From contig JASWJB010000358.1 in assembly GCA_032433595.1 (NCBI GenBank), forward strand, positions 1 to 40,461: a stretch of 40,461 nt of DNA, given 5' to 3'. Source of the DNA: Conoideocrella luteorostrata (Eukaryota > Ascomycota > Sordariomycetes > Hypocreales > Clavicipitaceae). This document shows positions 18,945-30,971 of the stretch, in pieces. Every line of letters starts with the position of its first letter. Positions within the stretch are counted from its first letter, which is position 1. Under the pieces are notes generated by a model, which ran no database searches, was not told the origin of the DNA, and worked only from the letters and a program-made list of their open reading frames with translations. A program made the translations under genes and the position numbers.

Positions 18945-21060
18945 TGTAGTGACAGGTCATCCAAAGGGGAAAGTGAGGATAGAGTTGTTGGAATTGGGAG
19001 CGAGTGCCTTGATTGTATAGTGTGACAAACAGAGCGCTTAGTCTGCCTCCGGCCGTCGTCTCTGTGGCAATTATTCATGCCGTGCGAGAGCTTCTCGGCC
19101 CATAATGGATGGCGATCTGTCCATCGAAAGTGATACGTAGGTGTTAGGTGAAAGAGGGACAACGGGTCCTCCTCGAACCGAGGACTGTTCATAGAGCCAA
19201 TAAGCTCACAGCAGAAAATTTCCCCGAGTCATATAGGCAGTTTTGCATGTATCACATTCCAAACAATGCAAAAGCAAATACACGCGTTTTCGCATCAAGC
19301 GTGTGTGTATTCCAGGGGAAAAGCGCACATATATCGGGTGGCGCGTTTGCCAGTTTTGCTGCGACGACATGCAGACCGCATCAATGTTCCGAGACATCCA
19401 TCTGGCTCTGCGTACCAGGTTTCGGCCTCTGAATACTGAGAATTGGATTGGATACGGAGCACGGCGCCGAGGGGTGATTAGTAACCAATGTCCCCAGAGA
19501 TGCAAGTTGGTGGCTAACTATAACGCAGATCTTCTCAAGAGTCTGTGTCAGTCATTATTGATTTCTGACAGACTTGGTGGGCAGCAGGTTCTCTGTTATT
19601 CAGAATACCTTAGTCTTGCATCACCACCAGCCTCCTTCTACGTCTAGCCAAAGAACGACAGCATCACAGAGACTGCAGAGGCCGTTTGGGTGCCCGAAAT
19701 TAAAAATCCATGAGCAGAATAGAAGGAGAATAAGATATGGTGGGTAGATAGAACAGCTGCGTTCCATCGAGAGTAGAGCGGGCGAGGTCAGCATTTGGCA
19801 CAATGCAGAGTGGCAGACTAAAATGTCTTGGCTTCTTGGCTGTATGTATAATGCGAAGTACAATACGGACCTGCGGAGGCGGGTCAGAAATAGAAAACGA
19901 AGAGAAGCAGCAACCCTCCCTGTCAAGCCACGTATTCCAGCCTTGAGCTGCATAGCTGTCAGGCTTGTGGTTGATCGTCGAACGAGGGACGGCCCGGTAT
20001 CGCTCTACACTCGGTACCTGGGTACTACTAGAGTGGCCCCACTCACGTATGTGTACAGAGTACTTGGGAACTTGGGCACTTTATGTACAGAGTCATGTCT
20101 CATCCGTCGCTGTCAGAAAATAACTTTGGAGGACAGGAGCATGTTGCTGCTTGATTTGCGCCGCGAAAAAAAAGAAAATCTGATGCAAAGTCTATGCAGC
20201 TAAAACCATAGAGCTAAAGTAGCCGGCGCATAGAGGAATCTCACACAGCCCTGCTTTGTGAAGGGTGGCTGCAACGCCTACTTTCCTTGGTCCTGGCCCG
20301 TCATCTGACATCCTGCCATCGTTGTGCCGTTACCGGGGCACAATCATCACTGACAGCCCGGAATGACTTCTTCATTGTTCGGAGTACGAAGCGCAGTTCG
20401 GTCTCTGGGTCCCGAGACACATCCATGGGGACTAGCCTACCCTACGTGAGTTCAGACTTGGAGGTCACTCATCGCCATGGCGAGTACGACATATGGAAAA
20501 TTGAACCCAACACCTTGTCGCTCATTCTACCGCCGGGGGGGGGGGGATTTGCTATGATATCTTGCCATGTGCATATTTCTTGGAACATGTGTTCGGTACG
20601 GCTAATAAGGGAGCTTCCTCCATCTCCAAGATGGAGAGAACAAGTCTAAGCATACTGAGACGAGAGACTATGCTCTTTTTGCGCTAGATAAGTCTAACAT
20701 AGCTGTTAAGTCGGTGCAGCTATAACTTAGACAAGAGTCTTGCTCTCTGTGAACTTGCATCTGATCCCACCATCTTTCGGCATGCCAACCTATTAAACAG
20801 CATTCATCCCATAATGATTCATCTGTACCCATATTCTCCTTTAAGGCACCGATACGATGTGCACAGACACGACGCTAGCTTCAAAAGGCTCCAAGGCGCC
20901 TCGGCGAGCCACGTGAAATACGACTCAATTACGGTACGTGAATGAGGCATCGTCGTGACAGACCAAAAACAGGTCGAATAATGGTTATGTTGCAAAACTA
21001 GCCGTTGGAACGAGACAGGATAGATTAATAGACTGCAAGACCCCACATGTAAAAAAGGTT
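18945..21060. other. 2.1-kb intergenic region, no gene seen
   Basis: Both strands were checked. The larger frames (19243-19647 plus, 19621-19953 minus, 19823-20203 plus, 20287-20649 plus) overlap or lack family features and start in unlikely contexts. The region has a 10-nt G run near 20535-20546 and a CGGAGTAC motif near 20382. It holds the upstream regions of the hypothetical gene and of the HsbA-like gene. Confidence 0.45.
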
Positions 21061-21130
21061 TAATTATACACGTATAACAACTTCATTTCATCGCATCACC
21101 CAAATACTCTCTATACTCTAGATTTTTTCC
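21061..21130 (+). promoter_or_regulatory. Putative core promoter of the HsbA-like gene
   Basis: TATA-like sequence (TAATTATACACGTATAAC, 21061-21078) followed by a CT-rich stretch (about 21083-21130) and the ATG at 21146. The order and spacing fit fungal promoters of well-expressed secreted-protein genes. This is based on sequence only. Confidence 0.45.
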
Positions 21131-21145
21131 GTATCAGACGGCAAA

Positions 21146-21706
21146 ATGCTCAACATGTTCATCAAGTCGTTAGTCATCTTTGCAGCCGCAGTGCAGGCTT
21201 CCGATTCGTGTCCCTCGGGCGAAACAACAATGGCACAAGTCATGCAAGACGTTGCCAACATCGACACCAATGTCAAGATTCTCACCGGCCACGTCGCCGA
21301 CTACAAGGGCGACCTGGGTGGCATTGGCCTGCAGCTCAAGAGCTTCTCTGCCGTCCAATCAGCCCTTAACGACGGCGTGAGGGACTCGGGACTTCTGCCG
21401 GCGAGGATAACCCTACAAGACGCATTTAACCTGGTGGAGCAAGTCAACAGCACGCTGGCAATCGACAACCCAATCGCCATTGATACGCTTATTGGCAAGA
21501 AAGAAGTGTACGATAGGGCGGGTGTATCCGGTGCTATTGCCCCTGCTTTGGAGTTACTGCTAGACGGACACAATAAGTTCTCTGACAATGTTTTGAAGAG
21601 AGTTCCGGAGAATACGCCGAAAGAGGTGGTGGAGTTGGGGAAGCAAGTCGTTGACGGTATTTCACAGGCGTTAAGAAAGGGGATCAGTGCGTTTCGGCAA
21701 GGGTAG
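21146..21706 (+). CDS. Hydrophobic surface-binding protein A (HsbA)-like secreted protein (186 aa)
   Basis: This is a single exon with a signal peptide (MLNMFIKSLVIFAAAVQA) and a mature helical domain of about 165 residues. The pattern of an early VMQDVANIDTNVKIL helix, then LVEQVNSTL, then ALELLLDGHNKFSDNVL and LGKQVVDGISQAL fits the HsbA / cell-wall galactomannoprotein family (PF12296). Members are secreted or wall-bound, bind hydrophobic surfaces and can recruit hydrolases such as cutinase in Aspergillus. One cysteine remains near the N-terminus of the mature protein. The start could also be Met4. It is followed 0.5 kb downstream on the same strand by a sirtuin gene with which it shares no obvious function. 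Confidence 0.85.
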   Translation: MLNMFIKSLVIFAAAVQASDSCPSGETTMAQVMQDVANIDTNVKILTGHVADYKGDLGGIGLQLKSFSAVQSALNDGVRDSGLLPARITLQDAFNLVEQVNSTLAIDNPIAIDTLIGKKEVYDRAGVSGAIAPALELLLDGHNKFSDNVLKRVPENTPKEVVELGKQVVDGISQALRKGISAFRQG

Positions 21707-21881
21707 CTGCTTGGTTGTAACTCGGTGTCGCGGCGATTATTTAGGAGTAGAGGTGAATGATACACTGCGATATCTGCCTTTACACTCGAGGGCAGTTGAT
21801 GGGCTCCGTGAACTGACAAAGTCAAGCACAGGGCCGGTAAGCAGGCCGACGCTCATCGGCCACAAAAAAATGGGTCAGCTG

Positions 21882-21897
21882 TACGGAGTACTCCGTA
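21882..21897. repeat. Perfect 16-bp palindrome TACGGAGTACTCCGTA
   Basis: A perfect inverted repeat between the HsbA-like and sirtuin genes. It is identical to the one at 31525-31540 and belongs to the TACGGAGTA motif family that is dense in the right quarter of the window. Confidence 0.9.
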
Positions 21898-22217
21898 GAG
21901 AGGCACGCATCGCATCGTCATCCACCTTCGTCCATGTCCTAGTTACCTCACTTCCCAACTTGCTCGTACCGGCGGACCAAAAGATCCGTCGCTCATGGTA
22001 CGGCCTAGTCTCACGACTTGTTAATGTCTCAGATATCATTTATTCATTGCATCGGTCATTGGTCGTTGACTGCGCTTTCAAGTCACTCCTCGGACTGAGA
22101 TTCCACGACGTGTACGCCACACCTGGCACTTCTTACAGACCGCCATTCATCGCATCACAGACATTCGTATTTGAAATCACATGCAGCGGCTATAGCGGCT
22201 GCCTAGCACAGGATCCA

Positions 22218-23417
22218 ATGCGGAAACCACTCATGCGTATTCCGTACACCGATATCCTTGCAGCACCTGTCATTATTCCGTCCTCCGCTACTACACTACA
22301 GGGTGGCCTCTCCGCATTGCTCAATTTCTTCCAGGCGCCGCCTCCGAACAGCCTCCCCAACGCAACGGTAGTCCTTACTGGTGCGGGGTTATCCGTTGCC
22401 TCCGGTCTGGCTGACTACCGTGGTGTCAAGGGAACCTACAGAGTAAACAAGTCCTATCGCCCAATCTATCACTACGAGTTTATAAGCAATCACGAAGCTC
22501 GCAAGAGATATTGGGCTCGCAGTTTTCTTGGATGGTCTTCGCTTCACAAAGCACTGCCCAATGCTGGACACTACGCACTTAGGGACTTGGGAAACTTGGG
22601 TTTGGTCCGGAGTGTCATCACTCAGAATGTTGACTCTTTTCATCCTAAAGCTCATCCACAAATACCATCCATAGAACTGCACGGCTACTTGAGATCCACG
22701 GTTTGCACAAGCTGTAGGGCGGAGTACCCCCGTGATGAATTTCAGCAAGAACTTGCGCGTCTAAATCCCAGATGGGCAGCTCTTCTAGAGCAGGCCATAG
22801 CATCTGGCGCTTTGAATACCGAGAACACAGAGGAGCGACGGTTCAAAGGTTTGAAAGCCAACCCTGATGGCGATGTCGACCTTCCAGAGGCCCCATACAC
22901 AACTTTTAGATATCCCCCTTGTCCCAAATGCTTGTCTGATCCACCAGAAATTGCCGACGGCCAAAGGCATATTGTTCAAATTGACTCAGATGGAGCATGG
23001 GCAACGCCAAGCACAGCTGGTATTCTTAAGCCTGCTGTAGTCATGTTCGGAGAAAGCATCGCTAGCCAAGTCAAGGTTGCTGCAGAGAACGCCATCGACA
23101 ATGCCGGTAGGTTGCTTGTTCTCGGCACCTCTCTTGCGACCTATTCGGCATGGCGATTGGCAAAACGGGCCAAGGACCGCGGGATGCCCATTGCCATCGT
23201 CAATATGGGAGGCGTGAGGGGAGAAGAAAGCTTCTTTGTAGGCTTGGACTCGCAACAGGACGGTGAACAAGCAGTAAGAGTTGAGTTAACTACAGATCAG
23301 CTCCTCCCAGCACTTGTCTCCCAATTGCGACAAAATGGGACTGACTGCCATCAACATGAGCCGACGACAGGGTCGCCCCTGACGAGTTCAGCGGTATATA
23401 AGGACATGCTATCTTGA
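22218..23417 (+). CDS. Class II (SIRT4-like) NAD-dependent sirtuin (399 aa)
   Basis: Sirtuin (PF02146) with the NAD-binding GAGLSVASGLADYRG motif (residues 55-69), TQNVDSFH (135-142), the catalytic His155 in IELHG, a zinc site from Cys163/Cys166 (CTSC) and Cys235/Cys238 (CPKC), KPAVVMFGES, GTSLATYSAWRL and a late IVN motif. Such enzymes remove acyl groups from lysines or ADP-ribosylate proteins; SIRT4-like members are often mitochondrial. The start at 22218 (alternative Met at 22233, MRIPYTD) fits the usual N-terminus of fungal homologues as I recall them. The frame is open back to 21687, but that extension crosses a palindromic intergenic repeat and has no sirtuin features. The gene is convergent with the DUF5321-like gene, whose stop lies 50 bp away. 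The insert between the zinc pairs (about 70 residues) is longer than in bacterial sirtuins. Confidence 0.93.
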   Translation: MRKPLMRIPYTDILAAPVIIPSSATTLQGGLSALLNFFQAPPPNSLPNATVVLTGAGLSVASGLADYRGVKGTYRVNKSYRPIYHYEFISNHEARKRYWARSFLGWSSLHKALPNAGHYALRDLGNLGLVRSVITQNVDSFHPKAHPQIPSIELHGYLRSTVCTSCRAEYPRDEFQQELARLNPRWAALLEQAIASGALNTENTEERRFKGLKANPDGDVDLPEAPYTTFRYPPCPKCLSDPPEIADGQRHIVQIDSDGAWATPSTAGILKPAVVMFGESIASQVKVAAENAIDNAGRLLVLGTSLATYSAWRLAKRAKDRGMPIAIVNMGGVRGEESFFVGLDSQQDGEQAVRVELTTDQLLPALVSQLRQNGTDCHQHEPTTGSPLTSSAVYKDMLS

Positions 23418-23467
23418 AAATGTTACAATAATATATACCAGGTTATATAAGCTGGGGATATAAACCA

Positions 23468-24164
23468 CTAGAAGAAGTTGCCGAGGTTGGCAGGTTTTGG
23501 TTCGGTTGCTGGTGATTCGTCGCCCACGACCTCATCGTTCATATTGTCCGTTATCTGGGGTTTCGTTGCCGCTGCCTTCTTCGTTTGCGTTTCTGACTGC
23601 TTTGATTTCGCGACTTCGTCTCGACTCATCTGCGAGGCTTCATCGCTCTCCAAAGCTTTCAACACTACGAAATCCAGATTAGCAGGTTCAACGATTTCGG
23701 GGTCCCCGCTCGTAGCACGCACTCTCTTCCCAGTCGGTCTCCTTTTGTGAATCATCAGGATTGCCCAAGAGTCTGTCCACATCGACCTGCTCGCCATTCT
23801 GAAGCTTTCTCAAAGCCTCCCGCAGCTGCCCTATCCTGACTGTCGACTGTCGATTATATCGTTCGGACTGGTTTCGCAGCGCAATCATCTGAATTGACAT
23901 AGAACCGATGAACAAGAACATGACAATGAAAAACGTTGCTGGATTCCATTCTTTCGAATTCTTCCCCTTGATTCCCTTCTTACCCCTGCGGTTCTCCTTG
24001 CGAAAGGGCTTGGGGATCAGCGACCTCCAGAACCCGGTGTCGACGATGGTTGCTGGCCCGGTGCTGGAAAGTCGAATCGCGCATCGCCGTTGCAAAGGTA
24101 TCTGAGCAGCAACTAACGGACGAGCGACCCCCATCGTCCGATTTAACAGTCGTAGCGCCGTCAT
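23468..24164 (-). CDS. DUF5321-like mitochondrial single-pass membrane protein (2 exons, 212 aa)
   Basis: Exon 1 is 24164-23723 and exon 2 is 23664-23468, with a 58-nt intron (GTGCGT...TGCTAAT...CGTAG). The first ~35 residues are Arg-rich and without acid residues (MTALRLLNRT...QRRCAIRLSS), like a mitochondrial presequence. FWRSLIPKP and a basic stretch follow, then one membrane helix (about 75-97, NPATFFIVMFLFIGSMSIQM) and a coiled, charged tail (QSTVRIGQLREALRKLQNGE, DWEE). This matches the fungal DUF5321 family as I remember it; its role is not known. The ATG at 24164 is the first real start, since the longer frame begins at GTG. It is divergent from separase, with 427 bp between the two starts. 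Confidence 0.8.
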
Positions 24165-24591
24165 CTTTCGAACTACGAGCCTTGTAACAGACTGTGTCGT
24201 CAGGAGCTTCAGTCGATATTTCGCTGCGAACCACAAGCAAAATCTGGAGTCTGTCCGCCATGTGGATCCGCTGTCCGCAACGTTCCGTGCGCTTTGGCTC
24301 AATCTGCCACCTGCACGAACTGCACACCACCGTTGCCCTGGACAACTCCCGAAAATTAGCCCCACTCACACTAAGCGGTATTCGGTTTTGTAACCAACAC
24401 CGAAACCTCCAGCCGAACAATATTGTACACTACCTGTAGTAGTACCAGCATTTTGTCATTGCTCACGATATTGCATTTCGTCTTTTTTAATGTCTGGGCG
24501 ATAATTGCATTTATTTTTTCTTTGCTCTTTTTGACCTTGCGACTCTACATTGCGACAATATGATCAATAGACTACTCACATACTAACACCC
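24165..24591. promoter_or_regulatory. Divergent promoter region of DUF5321-like and separase genes
   Basis: The 427 bp between the two start codons must hold both promoters and 5' UTRs. A T-rich stretch with TTTTTTAATG and TTATTTTTTC (about 24480-24520) precedes the separase ATG, which has a good context (CACCCATGG). No clear TATA box is seen. Confidence 0.4.
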
Positions 24592-27500
24592 ATGGCTTCG
24601 TTACAAGCATCGACTGATGCCGTTAAAACGGCAATTTCATCCACAGCGACATGCACGTCGGCCACCGTCGTCACCCTGAAAGAGCTGCTTCTTGTTGATG
24701 AAGATGCTTCAGCGCTGGCTTCGAAACCAGCATCACGTTCGACGAAATGCACGACCACAGGCAGGTCAAAACCTGCTGTCGCGTCAAAGAAGCCTTCATC
24801 ACGCGACGAACGGGCACTCGGCGCAAGAGATAGGGCGGTTTTAGCCACCTATGTTATCAATGGAACCTTGAAGGCACTCACAGAAGCTTTAAAACCACTT
24901 CCGCTGTCAACACCATGCAAAACTACAGAAAATACTGCCCAATCTGTTGCAAAGCGCACATTGCGTCGGTCCCTCTCGGCGCCGTTGTCACCAATACAGT
25001 CGAGGACTCTAAATCGTGTTGCAACCTCGCCGAGCGTCTCGATACCGAAATCAAAAGCTATAGCGCCAGGTCATTCTACAGGATGTTTGGCCATTGTCGA
25101 GTGTGCACGCGCAGCGTTTGCGTGCCTTCGATCCATGAAATCCTCAGCTCACGATCCCCAGTACGACTTCCAGGTGGAGAATGGCATGTCAGCATTCATT
25201 GGCAAGCTTCTTTCTTTGAATCTTCACGACCAAGCTTTGAAAGAAATGCGGATACTGAAGCGCCGTCTGGAGCCCGCGACACGTGCAGATGCAACCAAAC
25301 CCTCCAAGTCAGCACCCTCCGAAAAGTCATCCGTAGCCACGGAGATCGCCGATCTGCTCGAGTTCAGAGGAGACATCTCCAAAATCACTCTTCCAATCAT
25401 CACTGCATTGCAAGGCCACGTTCTCAAACTTGTTTGCGCAACGAAAAAGCCAGCTCATATTGATGCATTGCTACCAAAGCTCCAGGACAAGAATCCATCA
25501 AGCCCGGTTGCACTGTTACTACAGTTAGCAGGCGGCGGAGAAAAGCAAGCACAAAAGGCATCTCGTCAACTTGCTACCATTTCCCAAACTCTTTTGTCAA
25601 TGCTGCCCAGCATCTCCGTTCAAGAAGATACCGTAGCCTCGGAGCCAAGACTAAGTCCCAGCCCCCTTGTCGCCTTTGAACTTCAGTCGCTATCTTTCCG
25701 GACGCAGCTGAGGTGGTGGAAATTGGCGGGCCACCAGGGAAGCATCGACGACGAAGTATTAACGCCGTTCAGCCGATGTATCCGCGCCTTAGCCAGACGC
25801 TACAAATCCGACGACACATTACTCTATGGAACTCTCGCCGCCGCCTATGAGGCGCTGATGCAACTAATCCGATCCAACAAGCACGAACCATCCGCATCCT
25901 CCAAGTCCCCGCTATCTAATATTTACCAGCTTTTGGGATCTACGGCCCACGCGGCGCGGCAGTATGATGGTGCTTGTTGCTGGTTCGAGAGCCTTAAGGC
26001 ATTACTGTGCGATAAAACGGATTCCGCCGTGGTGATATGCTCCGTGTCGGCCAGGATTTTGGCAGCCGCACTCAAGAAGCCCGAATTGGATGCTGGCATT
26101 GAGCGTTCTATTCAAGAGGTCATAGAAAGCTTGGAAGGTAGCCTGAGTGGCACTGTCAGCGAACTCAACGAGTTACTGGAGAGTCTTTCAGCAGTGAGGC
26201 GATCCGTTGTTGGGTTGCTGATGAAGGAGCTGGATCCCAAGAGCAACAACTCTAGGCCGTCACCTCAAAGCACCACCCTTCTTTTAAAAAAATTTACATT
26301 GCAATATCCACGGTTTGTACGGCGATGGATGGGCACCTCCCCCGCAAAGGATGCTTCTGCCAAGCAGATTCTGCAATTTGATCAACGTAAACAAGTAATT
26401 ATGCAGTCAATCAACCAGACACTGGATGCGACTCTTATGGTCGTCAAGTGTGATATTCAGTCCGCAGCTATTGAATGGCAGCAGATGGATGATGTTCTTC
26501 AGCATTGCACTGGCCTGCTCGATTCCGTCTACGATCCGCTTACATCACCTGCAAGAATGGAGCAGCTGGGTAATTATCATGTCAAGATCTCAACTCTTTA
26601 CTTTTCCAAGTTTGTCGAGTTGCGAAAGATAAAGAATCGGTCAAAGGACCTCAATAAACAACTTCTTCAATCATTGAGTCGTTCAATCGATAGTGTAAAG
26701 GGCCGTTCTTCTGCTGACAAGGACAAGGCACAATTGTCGATGAAATTGGAACTTTTTGCCGATCTCTGCAAAGGAGCCGGCCGGAGCGAGGACGCCGTTG
26801 GAACGCTTCGATCTATTTGCACCAGCATGGCAGAAGACGGTGTTCTCTCTGATGTCGCAGTAGCACTGACAACATTGTCACCTTCTCTTGCATGGGCTGG
26901 AACTGAAAAGGCATCCTCCTTGTCGCGTACCTTGCGTTCAATTGCGAAGCTTGACAAGTCTTGGAACGATTGGACTTTTTTCCTCCCAGAATCCGAACGT
27001 GCTGCTGTTCTTGAACACCTCATGCATCTAAGTGCGGAACTATCCTCTCCTGGACAAGTTCTTCGTCTTCATGACCCAAGTCCGGCAGCCCTTCTCCGGA
27101 TTTACACGCTCGAGAAATATCCTGTTCGACGGTTCCGAGTTTTGCTTCACTTACTTTATCAGAATATCGGAGAAGACGAAGAGGCAGCAGCAATTTCCGA
27201 TAGTTTGACTCAAGCTGTTGCCCAGCTCCAGAAGAAGGATAGAGGAGAAGACAGCTATCTGTCACAGTTCATACCTCACCTGCAGGCATATCATTCCTCT
27301 ATGGCGGCTCTGGTCGACAGTGAGGAGTCATTCCCAAGCTCGGTCGTCAGCGATAATATCACTACCTGGAAAGCCATGCTCGATTCCTGTCAATCCAAGG
27401 CGGACTTGTACAATAAGATCGACAACCCCGAGGCATTGTTAGAATTCCTACAGGCTGTGAACAATCTTGCAAATTTACGTGGCGAGACACAACTCCAAGT

Positions 27501-30500
27501 CACCATTTTGGAGCTATCCATTGTTTTGTCTAGAGCTGTCGCAGATTTCTCTGATTTACCGCAAGATGACCTGATTCTGAATCACAATCATTTAGCTGCG
27601 CAGTACGTCAACATGGGGAAATATACGCAAGCTTCTGATACACTAAGGATATCTGAGAAGCTCCTTAACCAAAATGAAGGAGTATCGCGGAGGGTTGTCG
27701 CCGACTTCTACTTGTCTCAAGCTGACTACTACGCCGGCGTTAGTAGCCTACAGGAAGCGTAAGTAATATTTCGTCGCCGGACTCGAAATGGATTCTAACA
27801 GTCAGCAGATTGGATTGTATCGGAAGAGCGAGCGGCATTTGCAGCGAATCCTACTCATTATGGGCCCAGTCAAAAGCCCAAGCAAACGTGATGCTCTCAA
27901 TGGTGGCTCTGGTTCAATCGACTGTCTCGCTGCAAACCGGCAGCATTGAAGGCGCTCTCTCAGCGGTCAAAACCGGCGTTCGCACGCTTTCCCACGATTG
28001 GGCCAAGCTTGAGGCGGTGCATTCAAGTTCCGATTCTAGCATTTCTGAAACTAGCACGGCCAGTATCGATATGAAGTCACTCAAGAGCCGGGCCATTGGT
28101 CCTCAATTTTGGAGCCTTGCATCTCCCCTCTTGCGTTGCCTCCTACAATTATCGTCGGTGTATGCCCACATTGGATTGTTTCAAGAAACTATGTTTTATA
28201 CCGAATCTGCACGGAAAATTGCAGAGAGCACACAATCATCATTTTATCGTGCTCAAGTAGCGTCTTGGACCGGTTCAGTTTACCTCAAAGCGGGCCAACT
28301 TCCAAAAGCGCTCATGACTCTGGAGGCTGCGAAGGATTACATGCCTCGCGATGCCTGCTCTTCCCGCGTTCGGTTTGCCCAAAAGCTGGCTGAATTGTAT
28401 TCTGAAGCAGGCGAGGAAGACAATGCTAACAAGTACTTTTCTATTGCTGAAGAAACTCTTCGACTGCTTGGTGGTCGCCTCGATACTTCACAGACCTCAG
28501 ACAAGCCGATAGGCACTGTGATAAAGGCAAAGAGCACGGTAACCAGAGGTGCAAGGCCTGAGAGGGCAGCAAAGGCTAAGCAGACTACGACTACTGCTCA
28601 AGCTGTGAAACGACCAGCAACGGCCAAGGTCAAGCCACCGACATCTGATCAGGTTTCTCAGCTTCCTAAAGACGTTTACCAATCATCTTTGCTTGCAGCT
28701 GTTTTGCTCTCGCGGGCAGTTACGTATATACAGAAGAAAGACTGGTCATCCGCTCTGTCAACTTTGGAACAGGCAAAAGAGCTACCCAAGCTAGTTGGGA
28801 CCTTGTCTCTAGAACAGATTACCACTGCAACATCCCTTATTGGCCATAGTATGGATCAGATGATTTCCGACCCTGTCTTTTCCGTAATGCAAGACTCTAC
28901 CATTTCATTCCCTGCAGTCTCCTGTAGCTCAGACAGGACATCCATTGACAGCAAGAACAACCTCACGACGTCTCCGCCCAAACGCGGGCGTTCCACAGTT
29001 CAAAAGAATCTTAAAGAAAAAGGTCGTCCGGCGTTTGCTGATGCACTCAAGCAGGCTCAGGATATTTTGATTGGAGCACATGGATCTACATTGTCGATCT
29101 CTGACAGCGCCATGGTTCATCGTCTCTCAACTTTGTTACAAAATACCATTATTTTGTTGTCCGCAACAACGGCAACCAAAACAAAGGCCATCTTGTCGTC
29201 TGCTTTTGCGTCGGTGGCAGTAGATTTAGGTCGGAACATTACCTGGGCACGTGAGCTAACTACCCTGACCAGTTTATCGGGATCCTCCGTCAGAGCTGCA
29301 TCTGGCTGTGCTGAGATTTCAATTTCAACCACAAGAGCTCCCACAGGGCTGTCCCCGGACATGTCTACGTTCCAAAAGACTTATGTCGAGTTACTCCCAA
29401 AAAATTGGTGTGTAATTTCTTTGTCGTTGAGCGACAACCGCCACGATTTATCTATTACCAAACTGCAGGCCGGACACAGCCCTTTCATCCTACGTTTACC
29501 CCTGGAGCGAGCAAATTCTCGCGATGCTGACTCTGAAGTGTTCAATTTTGAACATGGACGTGAGGAACTTCTTGATATCATTAGACTCGCCAATGAAACT
29601 AGTCACTCCGCGCGCGATTTTTCAGCCAAGGGCGAACGAAATGCGTGGTGGGCTGAGCGAGAAGCATTAGATACACGGCTCAAGGACTTGTTGTTGACCG
29701 TTGAAACTACGTGGCTAGGAGGGTTCAAGGGTATATTCTCCCAGCATGAGAGACGGCCAGATTTGCTTGCTCGCTTCCACAAGAGCTTCCAGCAGATTCT
29801 TGACGGAAGCCTTCCATCTCGAAATCGAATCCGCGGCAAGAAGACACCAAAAACCCAATCCATCAATCTTGACCCCAGGATTCTAGATCTCTTTATCGGC
29901 CTTGGAGATCCGACAGACCCCGACTGCGACTATGACGAGGCTCTGGACGATCTGCTTTATTTTGTCGTCGACATACTCCAGTTTCATGGGGAGAGGAACG
30001 CGTATGACGAAATCGATTTCGATGCCATGGTAGTGGAGGCATATGATGCTCTCCGAGGATACTATTCGGCGGCGAAATCAGGTATAGAGAGAGAAGACGG
30101 ATCACACACAATTCTAGTCTTGGACAAAGCGCTCCATGCCTTTCCATGGGAGTCTTTGCCCTGCATGCAAGGATTGGCCGTATCACGGGTTCCATCACTG
30201 GCTTGCCTTCGACAGCTCATCACAGAGTCCAACCTGCCAAGCAACTCCTCTGGTCTTCCAAGGGGACATCATGTTTCACGAAAGGCCGGAACCTATATAT
30301 TGAACCCATCCTCGGATCTCAAGAATACGCAAGACTTCTTTCAGCCATCTTTCAATACACTTAAAGGCTGGAACGGTATTGTCAATCAGAATCCCTGCGA
30401 AACGGAATTTGAGGATGCCCTCTCGAAATCAGAGATTCTATTATACTTTGGACATGGCAGCGGCGCACAATACGTCCGCGGCAAGACCATTCGACGCCTC

Positions 30501-30971
30501 GAGAAATGCAAGCCAGCAACGTTTCTCATGGGATGCAGCTCTGCATCGCTCACAGAGGCTGGCGAATTCGAATGCTACGGCCCCGTGTGGAACTACATGT
30601 TAGCCGGATGTCCCGCGGTGGTCGGAACACTCTGGGACGTAACAGATCGCGATATTGACCGTTTCGCGGGACGCGCGTTTGAGGAATGGGGCCTGTTTGC
30701 ACCTGGTACTTTCAGAGACGATGATAAAAGGAGGGGAAGAGGCAGTGGCAAAGTCAACAGTAGGAAACGCAGTATCAGCAGCGAGACCGACGACGTAAAT
30801 ACTTCGCATGGCTGCGACGATGATGCGCATCCGCGGTCAAATACAGCACTGCACTCAGCCTCCTTGCCTGAAGCTGTAGGCAAAGCTCGAGGAGCCTGTA
30901 AATTCAGATATCTGAATGCAGCGGCTGTGGTGGTATACGGCATCCCAGTGTATGTCAACAACGGGAGTTAA
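24592..30971 (+). CDS. ESP1: Separase, cohesin-cleaving cysteine protease (2 exons, 2109 aa)
   Basis: Exon 1 is 24592-27758 and exon 2 is 27809-30971, with a 50-nt intron (GTAAGT...TTCTAAC...CAG, phase 2). The product has the usual length of fungal separase (Esp1/Cut1/BimB). The C-terminal peptidase C50 domain carries the His-Cys pair: His1938 in LLYFGHGSGAQY and Cys1965 in FLMGCSSASL, 27 residues apart as in known separases, followed by GPVWNYMLAGCPAVVGTLWDVTD. The first ~1600 residues are helical repeats, with low-complexity basic stretches near 1290-1350 and 1440. At anaphase the enzyme, released from securin, cuts the cohesin kleisin Scc1/Rad21. A long insert after GRAFEEWGLF (Arg/Lys/Ser-rich) precedes the end, ALHSASLPEAVGKAR...CKFRYLNAAAVVVYGIPVYV. 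No frame damage is seen. Confidence 0.95.

Noticed and set aside
23688..24365. Longer 225-codon form of the DUF5321-like protein
   Set aside because: The frame begins at GTG, and the extra 67 residues would hide the mitochondrial presequence that starts at 24164.
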